Notes under the pieces: generated by a model
Databases searched by the model: none
The model's input: only the letters and a program-made list of their open reading frames with translations
Told to the model about the DNA's origin: nothing
Translations under genes and position numbers: made by a program
Assembly: GCF_032854445.1 (NCBI RefSeq)
Contig: NC_088295.1
Location: 90,479,836 to 90,543,835 of the forward strand
DNA: 64,000 nt
Source of the DNA: Liolophura sinensis
Taxonomy: Eukaryota > Mollusca > Polyplacophora > Chitonida > Chitonidae
Direction of reading: 5' to 3'
Part shown: positions 35,123-46,900 of the stretch, piece after piece
Layout: each line of letters starts with the position of its first letter
Position numbering within the stretch: position 1 is the stretch's first letter

Positions 35123-38100
35123 CGGAAACTGCCTTTATCCACCAGATGGGAACTGCTTCTCTTTGCATTTAACCACTATATGGGAACTGCTTATCCTTGC
35201 ATTTATCCACCAGATGGAAACTGCTTCTCTTTGCAATTATCCACCAGATGGGAACTGCCTCTCTTTGCATTTAACCACCAGATGGGAAATGCTTCTCTTT
35301 GCATTTAACCACTATATGGGAACTGCTTCTCTTTGTGTTTATCCACTATATGGGAACTGCTTATCCTTGCATTTATCCACCATATGGGAACTGCTTCAAT
35401 TTGTGTTTATCCACTATATGGGAACTGCTTCTCTTTGTGTTTATCCGCTATTTGGGAACTGCTTCTCTTTGTATTTATCTACCAGATGGGAACTGTTTCG
35501 CTATGTGTTCATCCGCTATTTGGGAACTGCTTCTCTTTGCATATATCCGCTATTTGCTAACTGCTTCTCTTTGCATTCATCCACCAGATGGGAACTGCTT
35601 CTCTTTGTGTTTATCCACTATATGGGAAATGATTCTCTTTGTATTTATCCACTATGTGGGAACTGCTTCTCTTAGTGTTTATCCACTATATGGGAACTGC
35701 TTCTTTTTGTATTGATCCACTGTTTGGAAACTGCTTCTCTTTGCATTTATCCACTATATGGGAACCGTTTCTCTTTGCATTGATTCATTATATGGGAACC
35801 GCTTCTCTTTGCATTTATCCAGTGTTTGGGAACTGCTTCTCTTTGTGTTTATGCACTATATGGGAACTGCTTCTCTTTGTGTTTAACCACTGTATGGGAA
35901 TGGCTTCTCTTTGTGCTTATCCGCTATTTGGGAACTGCTTCTCTTTGTATTTGTCCACCAGATGGGAACTGTTTCTCTTTGTGTTTGTCCGCTATTTAAG
36001 AACTGCTTCTTGTTGCATTAATCCGCTATTTGCTAACTGCTTTTCTTTGCATTCATCCACCAGATGGGAAATGTTTCTCTTTGTGTTTTTCCACTGTATG
36101 GGAAATGCTTCTCTTTGCATTTATCCATTGTATGGGAGCTGCTTCTCTTTGTATTTATCTACTATATGGGAACTGCTTATCCTTGCATTTATTGATTATA
36201 TGGGAACTGCTTCTCTTTGTGTTTATCCACCAGATAAGAACTGCTTCTCTTTGTGTTTATCCGCTATTTGGGAACTGCTTCTCTTTGTATTTATCTACCA
36301 GATGGGAACTGTTTCGCTATGTGTTCATCCGCTATGTGGGAACTGCTTCTCTTTGCATATATCCGCTATTTGCTAACTGCTTCTCTTTGCATTCTTCCAC
36401 CAGATGGGAACTGCTTCTCTTTGTGTTTATCCACTATATGGGAAATGATTCTCTTTGTATTTATGCACTATATGGGAACTGTTTCTCTTTGCATTGATTC
36501 ATTATATGGGAACCGCTTCTCTTTGCATTTATCCAGTGTTTGGGAACTGCTTCTCTTTGTGTTTATGCACTATATGGGAACTGCTTCTCTTTGCATTCAT
36601 CGATTATATGGGAGCGGCTTCTCTTTGCATTTATCCACCATATGGGAACTGCTTCTCTTTGTGTTTAACCACTGTATGGGAATGGCTTCTCTTTGTGTTT
36701 ATCCGCTATTTGGGAACTGCTTCTCTTTGTATTTGTCCACCAGATAGGAACTGCTTCTCTTTGTGTTGATCCACTACATGGGAACTGCTTCTCTTTGTGT
36801 TGATCCACTACATGGGAACTGCTTCTCTTTGCATTTATCCATTGTATGGGAACTGCTTCTCCTTGCATTTATCCATTGTTTGGGAACTGCTTCTAGTGTT
36901 GATCCACTATATGGGAACTGCTTCTCTTTGCATTGATTTACTATATGGGAAATGCTTCTCTTTGCATTTTTACACTGTGTGGGAACTGCTTCTCTTTGCA
37001 TTGATATATGGGAAATGCTTCTCTTTGTGTTTATCCACTATATGGGAAATGCTTCCCTTTGTGTTTACTGACTATGTGGGAACTGCTTCTCTTTGCATTT
37101 ATCCACTGTATGGGAACTGCTTCTCTTTGTGTTTATCCGCTATTTGGGAACTGCTTCTCTTTGTATTTATTCACCAAATGGGAACTGTTTCGCTTTGTGT
37201 TTGTCCGCTATTTGGGAACTGCTTCTCTTTGCATTAATCCGCTATTTGCTAACTGCTTTTCTTTGCATTCATCCACCAGATGGGAACTGTTTCTCCTTGT
37301 GTTTTTCCACTGTATGGGAAATGCTTCTCTTTGTATTTATCCACTATATGGGAACTGCTTCTCCTTGCATTTATCGATTATACGGGAACTGCTTCTCTTT
37401 GCATTCATCGATTATATGGGAACGGCTTCTCTTTGCATTCATTGATTATATGGGAACGGCCTCTCTTTGCATTTATCCACTATATGGGAACTGCTTCTCT
37501 TTGCATTTACCCACTATGTGGGATCTACTTCTCTTTGAGTATACCGACTATATGGGAACTGCTTCTCTTTGCATATATCCATTATTTGGGAACTTTTTCT
37601 CTTTGCATTGATTTACCATATGGGAAATGCTCCTCTTAGTGTTTATCCACTATATGGGAACTGCTTCTCTTTGTGTTTATCCGCAATTTGGGAACTGCTT
37701 CTCTATGTATTTATCCACCAGATGAGAACTGCGTCTCTTTGCATTTACCCACTATGTGCGAACTGCTTCTCTTTGTGTTTATCCACTATATGGGAACTGC
37801 TTCTCTTTGCGTTTATCCACTATACGGGAACTGCTTCTCTTTGTATTTATCCACTGTGGGATCTGCTTCTCTTTGCATTTGTCCACTATATGGGAACTGC
37901 TTCTCTTTGCGTTTATCCACTATACGGGAACTGCTTCTCTTTGTATTTATCCGCTGTGGGATCTGCTTCTCTTTGCATTTATCCACTATATGGGAACTGC
38001 TTCTCTTTGTGTTTATGCATTATATGGAAACTGCTTCTCTTTGCGTTTATTCACTGTTTGGGAACTGCTTCTCTTTGCGTTTATCCACTGGTTGGGGACT

Positions 38101-39080
38101 GCTTCTCTTTGCATTGATTTACCATATGGGAAATGCTTCTCTTAGTGTTTATCCACTAAATGGGAACTGCTTCTCCTTGTGTTTATCCGCTATTTGGGAA
38201 CTGCTTCTCTTTGTATTTATCCACCAGATGAGAACTGCTTCTCTTTGCATTTATCCACTATGTGGGAACTGCTTCTCTTTGTGTTTACCGACTATATGGG
38301 AACTGCTTCTCTTTGTGTTTATCCACTATATGGGAACTGCTTCTCTCTGCAGTTATCCACTATTTGGGAACTGCTTCTCTTTGTGTTTATCCACTATATG
38401 GGAACTGCTTCTCTTTGCATTTATCCACTATGTGGGAACTGCTTCTCTTTGTGTTTACCGACTATATGGGAACTGCTTCTCTTTGCATTTATCCATTATA
38501 TGGGAACTGCTTCTCTCTGCAGTTATCCACTATTTGGGAACTGCTTCTTTTTGTGTTTATCCACTATATGGGAACTGCTTCTCTTTGCGTTTATCCACTG
38601 TTTGGGAACTGCTTCTCTTAGTGTTTATCCACCAGATAAGAACTGCTTCTCTTTGCATTTATCCATTATATGGGAACAGCTTCTCTTTGCATTTATCCAC
38701 TGTTTGGGAACTGCTTCTCTTTGTGTTTATGCACTATATGGGACCTGCCTCTTCTTGTATTTATCCACTGTATTGGAATTTCTTCTCTTTGTATTGATCC
38801 ACTGGTTGGAGACTGCTTCTCTTTGCATTTATCTACTATATTGGAACCGCTTCTCTTTGCATTTATCCACTGTTTGGGAACGGCTTCTCTTTGTGTTTAT
38901 GCACTATATGGGAACTGCTTCTCTTTGCATTTATCCACTGGTTGGGAACTGCTTCTCTTTGTGTTTATGCACTATATGGGAACTGCTTTTCTTTGCGTTT
39001 ATCCACTGGTTGGGGACTGCTTCTCTTTGTATTTATCCACTATATGGGAACTGCTTCTCTTTGTGTTTATGCACTATATG
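35123..39080 (+). repeat. Large minisatellite, 34-bp unit, about 116 copies
   Basis: The unit is GGGAACTGCTTCTCTTTGTG followed by TTTATCCACTATAT. Common variants include CACCAGATG, CGCTATTTG, GATTATATG and CACTGTTTG. Three units (102 bases) contain no stop in any plus frame, so overlapping open frames up to 374 codons appear; none is a real gene. Blocks of variants recur at multiples of 34 bp (for example 816 bp and 170 bp), which indicates higher-order duplication. Confidence 0.97.
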
Positions 39081-39580
39081 GAATTCTGTGTTTATTCGTG
39101 CAGGTATAGTCTTCACGGAGGCTTCACTTGAACAACACACATTCAGCTCTCCACTCCAATTCCCTGTCCATTCGTGCAGCTATTGTCTTTATCGAGGCTT
39201 CACTTGAACAACACACATTTAGCTCTCCCTGTATAAAACCTCTCCACTCCAATTCTGTGTTCATTCGTGCAGCTATAGTCTTCATTGAGGCTTGACTTGA
39301 ACAACACACATTGCGCTCTCCCTGTATAAAACCTCTCCACTCCAATTCCCTGTCCATTCGTGCAGCTATAGTCTTCATTGAGGCTTCACTTGAACAACAC
39401 ACATTCAGCTCTCCCTGTATAAAACCTCTCCACTCCAATTCCCGTCCATTCGTGCAGCTATAGTCTTCACGGAGGCTTCACTTGAACAACACACATTCAG
39501 CTCTCCCTATATAAAACCTCACCACTCCAATTCCCTGTTCATTCGTGCAGCTATAGTCTTCATCGAGGCTTCGCTTTACA
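39075..39580 (+). repeat. Minisatellite, 93-bp unit, about 5.5 copies
   Basis: Directly abuts the 34-bp array. The unit includes CATTCGTGCAGCTATAGTCT, TCACTTGAACAACACACATT and CCCTGTATAAAACCTCTCCA. The first copy lacks part of the unit. The minus-strand open frame over it is an artefact of the 3x31 bp period. Confidence 0.93.
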
Positions 39581-41262
39581 TTTTCCACAGAGCTTCAGTA
39601 ATAGGCTAAATGTACAACACCTCTCTACAAACAAATTAACGGACAAACTGGATAGGAACTTGTGCTAAGGCCAAGCTGTGCACAGAGTTTTATCAAAATC
39701 CGCGCATAGCTTGTTTACACCAGGCAGTGGTGCAAAATATCATCCTTGGATTTTATGCCAAGACGGACACACATGCGGACAGACAAATGAACGCGGTAAA
39801 ACACATCTCCTTAGGCGGTGGTAATGAGCAATGTTGTAGCTCTGAGGGGTTTGAGGGTATGCCTGTGATAGAGAGGGACGCGGACATTATTGGCCAGGAT
39901 CGATCCTATCCTGCAGCAGTTGATCACTGTCTCAAGACAGAATCATGTCTTATACCCATCACAGACAAGCTCGATTGCTAAGGTGAAGTCTTCACAAGAT
40001 TCCAACACAACATTGCACTCCATATTCGCAGCCGCATACTGGCCAGTATGGTGTTGAATGTTGTGTTGAAGTCTTGTGCCAACTTTACTAGGCTCGACAG
40101 ACAGCTGCACTATGGCAGGGAAGTATACAGCATCATTTACTCTGACATGCAGTCACATGCAGCAGCACGATTACGGTAACAGCCAGTAGGGCATATAGGC
40201 CTACATGGATGTTGGTAATATCCTGGATACAGCTTGCACCCGTAACTCACAGGCCTACATATATTTACTTGATTTTTGGCTTAAATCTGTACTCAATCAG
40301 TTTTTAGTTATACGATGGTGGTCAGTTTTATCGGTTAAAACGAACTTTCCCCACATGTGACTAACAGATTTGAACTCTCTATTTGTGCAAGACAAACGGT
40401 CTTCAACGAAGGTAGACCAAGTGGATCGCTTATGATCACCAAGGGCCCACAAACAGTGCAGAGGGACGGGTGAATCTCTTAATCCACAAATGCTCTGTCC
40501 ATGAAAGCGTGTGAACCCCAACCTCCTCTGTCTTTGCGACTGAAAAGATCTGCGCCGCTAAACAATATTTTGTCAGCCATATATCAATATTTCTGTTTAT
40601 ATAATCACGCACAGCAGCTCAATTATAGTCATGGTATTTTTTCGTTCCAATTTTGTTCATTTTATCAGAGCATTTTATCCAAAACTATACCAACATCTAT
40701 GAGATCGGTTGTGTTGAGGAAAACACAAATAATATAGCGCCTTTAATTCCACGAACTTTTTTCACGCATGACATAAAGGCCGTTCACGCTCGTAAGGCAC
40801 TATGTAACAATGGGTTAAAACACCTGACAAATCCTTCATGTATATTTTCACGAACTTCGCGAAGCATTGGGTAACAAAATTCCCTTTGGCCGATAGCTTC
40901 GCCATGGTAGTTATTTGTATGTAACATTTACATAGAGTAAGTACGTCTCGATGTATACAACAATGTATAACAAATGCAAACAACAAAGACGAGGGATGAA
41001 TGCTTCAACAATTGTATCTTATATCATATACATACAACAAACTCACAACAATCAACTATAGATAGACCCACATGAATATTCCGCATGTATACGTATATAT
41101 TTGTAAAATATTAAATGCTTGTCTGTTTCCGTACATACCTATACATCCTTATGAAAATAGCTTCTTTTAAAGACTATTTGATGGGAGTACCATCTTTATA
41201 TAGGTACACTGTGAACGCAGTATAGAGGGAAGAGCCTCACGTGGTGGGTTTTGTCACAAACA
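39581..41262. other. No gene recognised
   Basis: No domain-bearing frame. A weak, inverted Meta-type SINE remnant may lie near 40260-40345 (ACTCAATCAGTTTTTAGTTATACGATGG on the plus strand, split between two blocks). The open frame at 39727-39981 has no splice context or recognisable domain. Confidence 0.35.
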
Positions 41263-41555
41263 TACACATGGGACAGTTTTACACATGGGACAGTTTTACA
41301 CATGGGACAGTTTAACACATGGGACAGTTTAACACATGGGACAGTTTTACACATGGAACAGTTTAACACATGGGGCAGTTTAACACATGGGACAGTTTTA
41401 CACATGGGACAGTTTAACACATGGGACAGTTTTACACATGGGACAGTTTTACATATGGGACAGTTTAACACATGGGACAGTTTTACACATGGGACAGTTT
41501 TACACATGGGACAGTTTAACACATGGGACAGTTTAACACAAGGGACAGTTTAACA
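41263..41555 (+). repeat. Minisatellite, 17-bp unit, 17 copies
   Basis: The unit is ACACATGGGACAGTTTT or ACACATGGGACAGTTTA, with the last base the main variable site. A few copies carry GGAAC, GGGGC, CATATGG or CAAGG variants. Seventeen bp is not a multiple of three, yet open frames appear on both strands because stops are missing from the unit. Confidence 0.96.
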
Positions 41556-41892
41556 ATATGGCAACTGGAATAATCCAACAACTTAGCTAAGCAAGTATGA
41601 AGAAAAATAATATCATTATACACCGACAAAAATATGACTGTATATACCTTGAGTCTCTAAACTAAATTAGATCATATTACAGAGCATGGACTTTTCAGCG
41701 ATGTAATCTTGTACTGAAACTACATATATGTCACCTATGACGAAATGGGACTTTACAGAGTCTTCTGCGAATAACACAGCCAAAGCAGACTTAACTAACT
41801 GTTACCTCATCTGACTTACTTATGGAATAAAAATTTTTAATTACTCAAAATATAAATGCTTCCCTCAGTGTCCATACACATGTCGCATATGT

Positions 41893-42185
41893 ATTTATTT
41901 ATCTGATAGGTGTTTAAAGCCTCAAGAATTTTCACTCATATAATGGCAGTCAATTCATGGGCGGAGGTAACCGGAGTGACTGGGGTAAACCACGGACCTT
42001 TGGCAAGTTAATGACCAACTTTCTCACGGGTCGCGTACAGATATATGCACACCATATCGATGGAAGACACACAGTCTTCAAAAAGATCGTTATAGATGGA
42101 GATACGAGCGTGTTGTCACTAAGGCCTCACGAACAGCCAGAGCAGGGGAATGCCCAAATTCCCCAAGGTGGGATTGAACCCGTGC
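41893..42185 (-). mobile_element. Diverged SINE-like element
   Basis: Starts with an ATTTATTTATCTGATAGGTG tail region in reverse orientation, then CTCAAGAATTTTCACTCATA, GGGCGGAGGTAACCGGAGTG and ACCACGGACCTTTGGCAAGT. The tail is shared with the Meta-type SINE but the body differs. Near the far end GGATTGAACCCGTGCC looks like a reversed tRNA part. Confidence 0.55.
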
Positions 42186-43107
42186 CGCATATAAGGTGTG
42201 AGTCCAGTATACATAAAAAACAAAGAAGATAACAAATTATACATAATATAAACAAAACTATTGCACTCCTACCCATGACACACCTTTAACATACATATAG
42301 TATCACATTAAAAATGATAGATAACTTTAAACTATCTTATACCAATGTTCAATGGCTAAAAATGTATATTCACAAAACTTCTTCAGTGGCGGAACATATA
42401 CGCTGGAGTATATAACACCACAAAAATCCATATAAATTAAATCTTTCTACACCGATATCTATAAAGTATATTTATTGCTGAAAACCTACAAAAATGCCAT
42501 TTCAACTAAACTTATCACAACTGAGATCATAAAACAATGTAAATAAATAAAACGCGTCAACTAGAGCAATATGCTGTATGAGGATTCAATCCTGTCCTTG
42601 AATGTGTGCGCCAAAGTCAGCTTCACCAAAATATCTACTCTTCACAACAGTAATATATACGAATAAAAATAACACCATCGGCGGGTAGTGCTTCAGGTAG
42701 GCCTCTACATGCTATGAACCACTGAGTATACTTCCAAGCACTGGAATGGAGTATATCACTTATGTGTTTGCGGTGAAAGTCAAACTGGTCCAACAACAAC
42801 AATATCAAAAAAAAAAAAATCATCCACACGACAACAACAAACAAGTGGATATTATTGTACTGTTCACTTTTCTGAACGGGCTAGCAAAGGAATAGAAATT
42901 CAAGAACGCACATGTAGTTCTACAATTTGAGAAGGCAGTAGTATTGCTCGGAACTCGTGAGCGAATATAGTAAGGTGAAAGTGATACATGTATTCACAGT
43001 TTTGCTCGTCATACAGTAATGCCTCCCTTGTTCTATAAACACCTATAAGGACGCCAGCAGTTCGAGTGCGCGTGTCTATAAGACAAATTTAAGCAAAGAC
43101 AATTTAA

Positions 43108-43392
43108 GCCGCGTTAACATGAGGCGATTTGTCGTATTATCACGTCGCTAGTCGAATCAAAAAAAGACAAACAAGAAGAAACTATTTCACACGATTTGTA
43201 GGATGCCACAAATTTCATGGTGTGAACGCGTCGAATGAAATGCGCCTTCTGCTTTCATGTGACTGGTTGGATTCTGCTTGTCGACACGACAAATCATACA
43301 TTATGAACTGGACGTATGAACTGCAGATCGTTCTATTTCCATTCGACTAGTCGAACTCTTCGACTCGACAAGTCGCATCGGGTGAACACGAC
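43108..43392. mobile_element. Candidate MITE with imperfect terminal inverted repeats
   Basis: The left end GCGTTAACATGAGGCGATTT plus GTCG pairs with the reverse complement of the right end (GTGTTCACCCGATGCGACTT plus GTCG), with a handful of mismatches. The interior is non-coding. The element is about 285 bp, a usual size for a non-autonomous DNA transposon. I could not fix a target-site duplication, so the superfamily is undetermined. Confidence 0.55.
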
Positions 43393-43402
43393 ATTACATA
43401 AA

Positions 43403-43526
<124 letters not shown>

Positions 43527-43728
43527 ATCGACTCAGTTTTGTTCCGGTGATGTCATCAAACGTTAAAGTTGGTTTATGAACAAGATTAACGACAAAGGCA
43601 TCTCTGCCTCTCTTGTACACATATCGGTGGTGATGCAAGGTACGCCCTCTGTCTAACTTTACAAGTATCTGTTAGAGCTGTGTTCGAAACAAAAAAAGAG
43701 AACATTTTGTTCCAACAGTTCTACCATT

Positions 43729-43791
43729 ACGCTATACCTCACACGTTAAATTTTGTTGGAACGACAAAATTTAACGTGTGAGGTATAGCGT
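43729..43791. repeat. Perfect 28-bp inverted repeat with 7-base loop
   Basis: The left arm 43729-43756 (starts ACGCTATACCTCACACG) is exactly complementary to the right arm 43764-43791; the loop is TGGAACG. It lies 169 bases beyond the stop of the SLC17 gene, probably inside or just after its 3' UTR. Confidence 0.97.
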
Positions 43792-43959
43792 TTTCACACG
43801 TACACGTACTTATATAGTTTACCCCATTCTACAAGTTACACATAATAAGATTGTATCTCCTTATTGCGCATGGTGTGCAATCAGCGGGTTCTCGCCCCTT
43901 CAAGTAACTCCACAAGAGACCCCGCCTACCCCACGCCAAGAGATGATGGTGTCATGATC

Positions 43960-46900
43960 TCAGGTGTAGGAGATGTAGTCAGTAGACATGTCCGCCCATG
44001 GCTGCTGACGCCCGGCACCAAAGATACCGTAAATGGTGGTTCCCAGAACGTAGATTCCGGCAGCGATGTAAAATACAATCTGCCACTCACCGGAACTCTG
44101 CATTGAAAGAACAGTCAAAAATGGAACAATAATTACATTTATAACTCTTGCTCTGTGTTGCAGTTACATATATTTTTCACAATCCCTCCAAATAAGGGTG
44201 TACCATGGTAGTCATTAATCAAAACCCGCATTAGGGTATTTGTGCTCTTATAATCTGAGCTTACCCCGGGGTCATAATATATCCTGATTAAACTGCTGTC
44301 ATAGGTTAGATAATTTACGAAAAAATCATTTAGAACGAAGGCAGACCCTTCTAGTTCTATCCCAGGATAGTTGTCATAATTTTTATGGCTTTAATATGTC
44401 TCAAAAATGTAGGAATAATGAATTCTGTGTCAGTCTACACTGATTATGTCATGGAAATGCAAGAATGGTAGGAGTAAGCCTTACGTTGTTCCTGACAATA
44501 CCCCCTGCCAGACTCGGGCTGACAATTCCCGGGATAGTGGCCACAGTATTAGACAAACCCATCAGGATACTGGCGTGCTGCAAGCAGATAAGGTCAGTTG
44601 TAACTTAGTGAGGACACGACCAGCAAATAATACTCAATAATTATTGGAGGTTGCAGAGTGGAACATCATGATGTGTTGGCTCGAGATAATGTTGAAGCGC
44701 AACCAGCTAGCGGTGCAACTGGGGCTTCCGTGACAAAATGGTTAGCTTGCTAAGATACCACAGTTCAAGTTCAGCTCATGCTGGTTTTCTCTCCGATCGT
44801 ACTTGGGAAGGTCTGCCAGCCACCTGCGATTTCTCCTGGGCTCTGCCCGGTTTCCTCCCACCATAATGCTGGTCGCCCTTGCATAGATATAAGTGAAATA
44901 TTGTTGAGTACGGCGTAAACACCGATCAAATAAATAAATCTTGATACACCCTCGGCCCTTGAAATAAAGACTTTCCCAGAAAAAAGCTAAACTCGGCCAG
45001 GTCAAATCAGTAAAAAACCATTATATGAATGAATCATATCCATTAAGGGTATGAGAAACCGAGGTACAATAATCCCTCTTGTCAGGACATTTCAGAAGGT
45101 AATATTATCCAACGGTGACATATGATCAGCCTGTTATATAACTTCTTAAGTGAGCAACAATGACTATAGCGGATGACCAAATTTGTAACAAGGAAGTGCC
45201 CCAGCTTCCAACGACAGCAATATTATCAAATCATCTAATGACTAGCAGTTTACATAGCTTCTATTAATTGCACGGAATAATGGCAAAATAGCTTCTGAGT
45301 TAGGACTTGTCAGAGAGTAACTTTTAACGAGGTAATGACCGCCATGTTACACAGTTGTAACCACTGTGTGATGAAAATATAACATAGCTTATAATAGCGG
45401 TATGATGAAATAGGTAACATAGCTCCTATGACGATGTGGCCAAAAGGTGCAATAGCTTCAAATGTCGGCACGGACATCGTACATTACAAATAAATTCTAT
45501 TTTGAGAATTGTCCGGTCGGACATCGTGGTATAGTCAAGGCCATGACTTCTTAAACACCTGAGCCTTTAAATGCAATTCCGTGGCGCAGGTTTGCATACA
45601 TCTTGTTTACTAACAGCTTTTCCGATAGGGAGGAATAGATGATTGTTGTAAATGTGTCCTACCTGTGGCGCTAAATCCAAGTGGTTGACCATAAATCCAG
45701 ACAGAGCGAATCCACCAATGCCCACAGCTATTGTGATACAGGCCACTGCAGCTGTAGCGGAGACTACGTAACCGGCAGCAATGATGAAGACGCCTTGGAA
45801 CAGGAACGCTGCCGAGAACAACAGTTTTGGCGATTCTCTATATTGTTTCCATGTACGACGGATAAATAATTAATTCGTCATGATTGGATTCAAACCAGTG
45901 AAAGATTCGTCTGCTGGTCTACACCATGTCTCAACAAGTGTATCTTATAATTATCAGTTATTCGCCGATTATCCCTGATTATGCTAATCCTCTGTGTTTT
46001 CTGCTGTGTTGCTTACAGGTTTACAAACAGCTGTACAGGTAAAGCTTACCGCCACAGGTGTACACCTTCCTCACGGTGGTTGTGTCACATATTGCACTTT
46101 TACGGAGGTAATCCGCCAGAAACCCACTGGCTTGTACCACTACAGCCATGGCGAAATATGGAACAGCTGACAGGAATCCAGCCTGAAAAACATAAGCCCC
46201 TTTTAACATAATGCAGACTTTCGTACTAAGTTGAACTTAGGTTGCCGTATTCGGAAGAGTGATAAGTATGGTTGATAAATACGAAAACATTTAGAAAGTC
46301 GCTATTATACACTGGCAGTTTGACGTACCTTATTGAGATCAAAGCCGAGGATATCGTTCATGAAGGTAGGCAGTAGTGTTAGCCAGGTGTAAAAGCCCCA
46401 GTTCTCGGCAAAATGAGCCGCCACGATCGCCCAAACCGGAACCGAGGTCAAGATCGCTTTCCACGGCACTTCCGCTCGCTGAAAGATTCATTTCAAAATG
46501 CATTACATAGTTCATCACATAAAGTAAGATCATGCCGATGACACTGAAGTTCCAAGGACATGGGGACATTTAAAACTCGAACAGAAAAGTGTTATTTGTA
46601 TGATATTCAACTAATCCTGCTTGAGATATAGTGTGTGTATTGAAGGCTCACTACCCGAACGAAAGCCAGAATGCTTAAATTTCAAAGTAGAGCCACAAAC
46701 CGTACCTTAACTTGTTGGTCATTGAAACCGATGCTCCTCTGCAGGTACTCCAGCTCCTCACTGCTGATTGTGTCATGTTCCTCAGGGGCGTCGGTGATGA
46801 GGTACCACCAGGCTAGGGACCACACCACGCCAACCGTCCCTACAGCACACAGGTAACACACAACAAATATTAGACATCATTCGATGATGACGGAATTCGC

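Noticed and set aside
35013-39207. Long overlapping open frames (up to 374 codons) that could be read as a repetitive Cys/Tyr/Phe-rich protein
   Set aside because: The 34-bp unit lacks stops in all plus frames, so the frames overlap each other and cross in register; there are length-changing unit variants, no signal peptide and no splice evidence.
39727-39981. 84-codon open frame
   Set aside because: No recognisable domain, no splice context, and it lies in a repeat-rich stretch.
41263-41555. CRISPR-like array
   Set aside because: No unique spacers between repeats, and the setting is an animal genome; the same applies to the other arrays.
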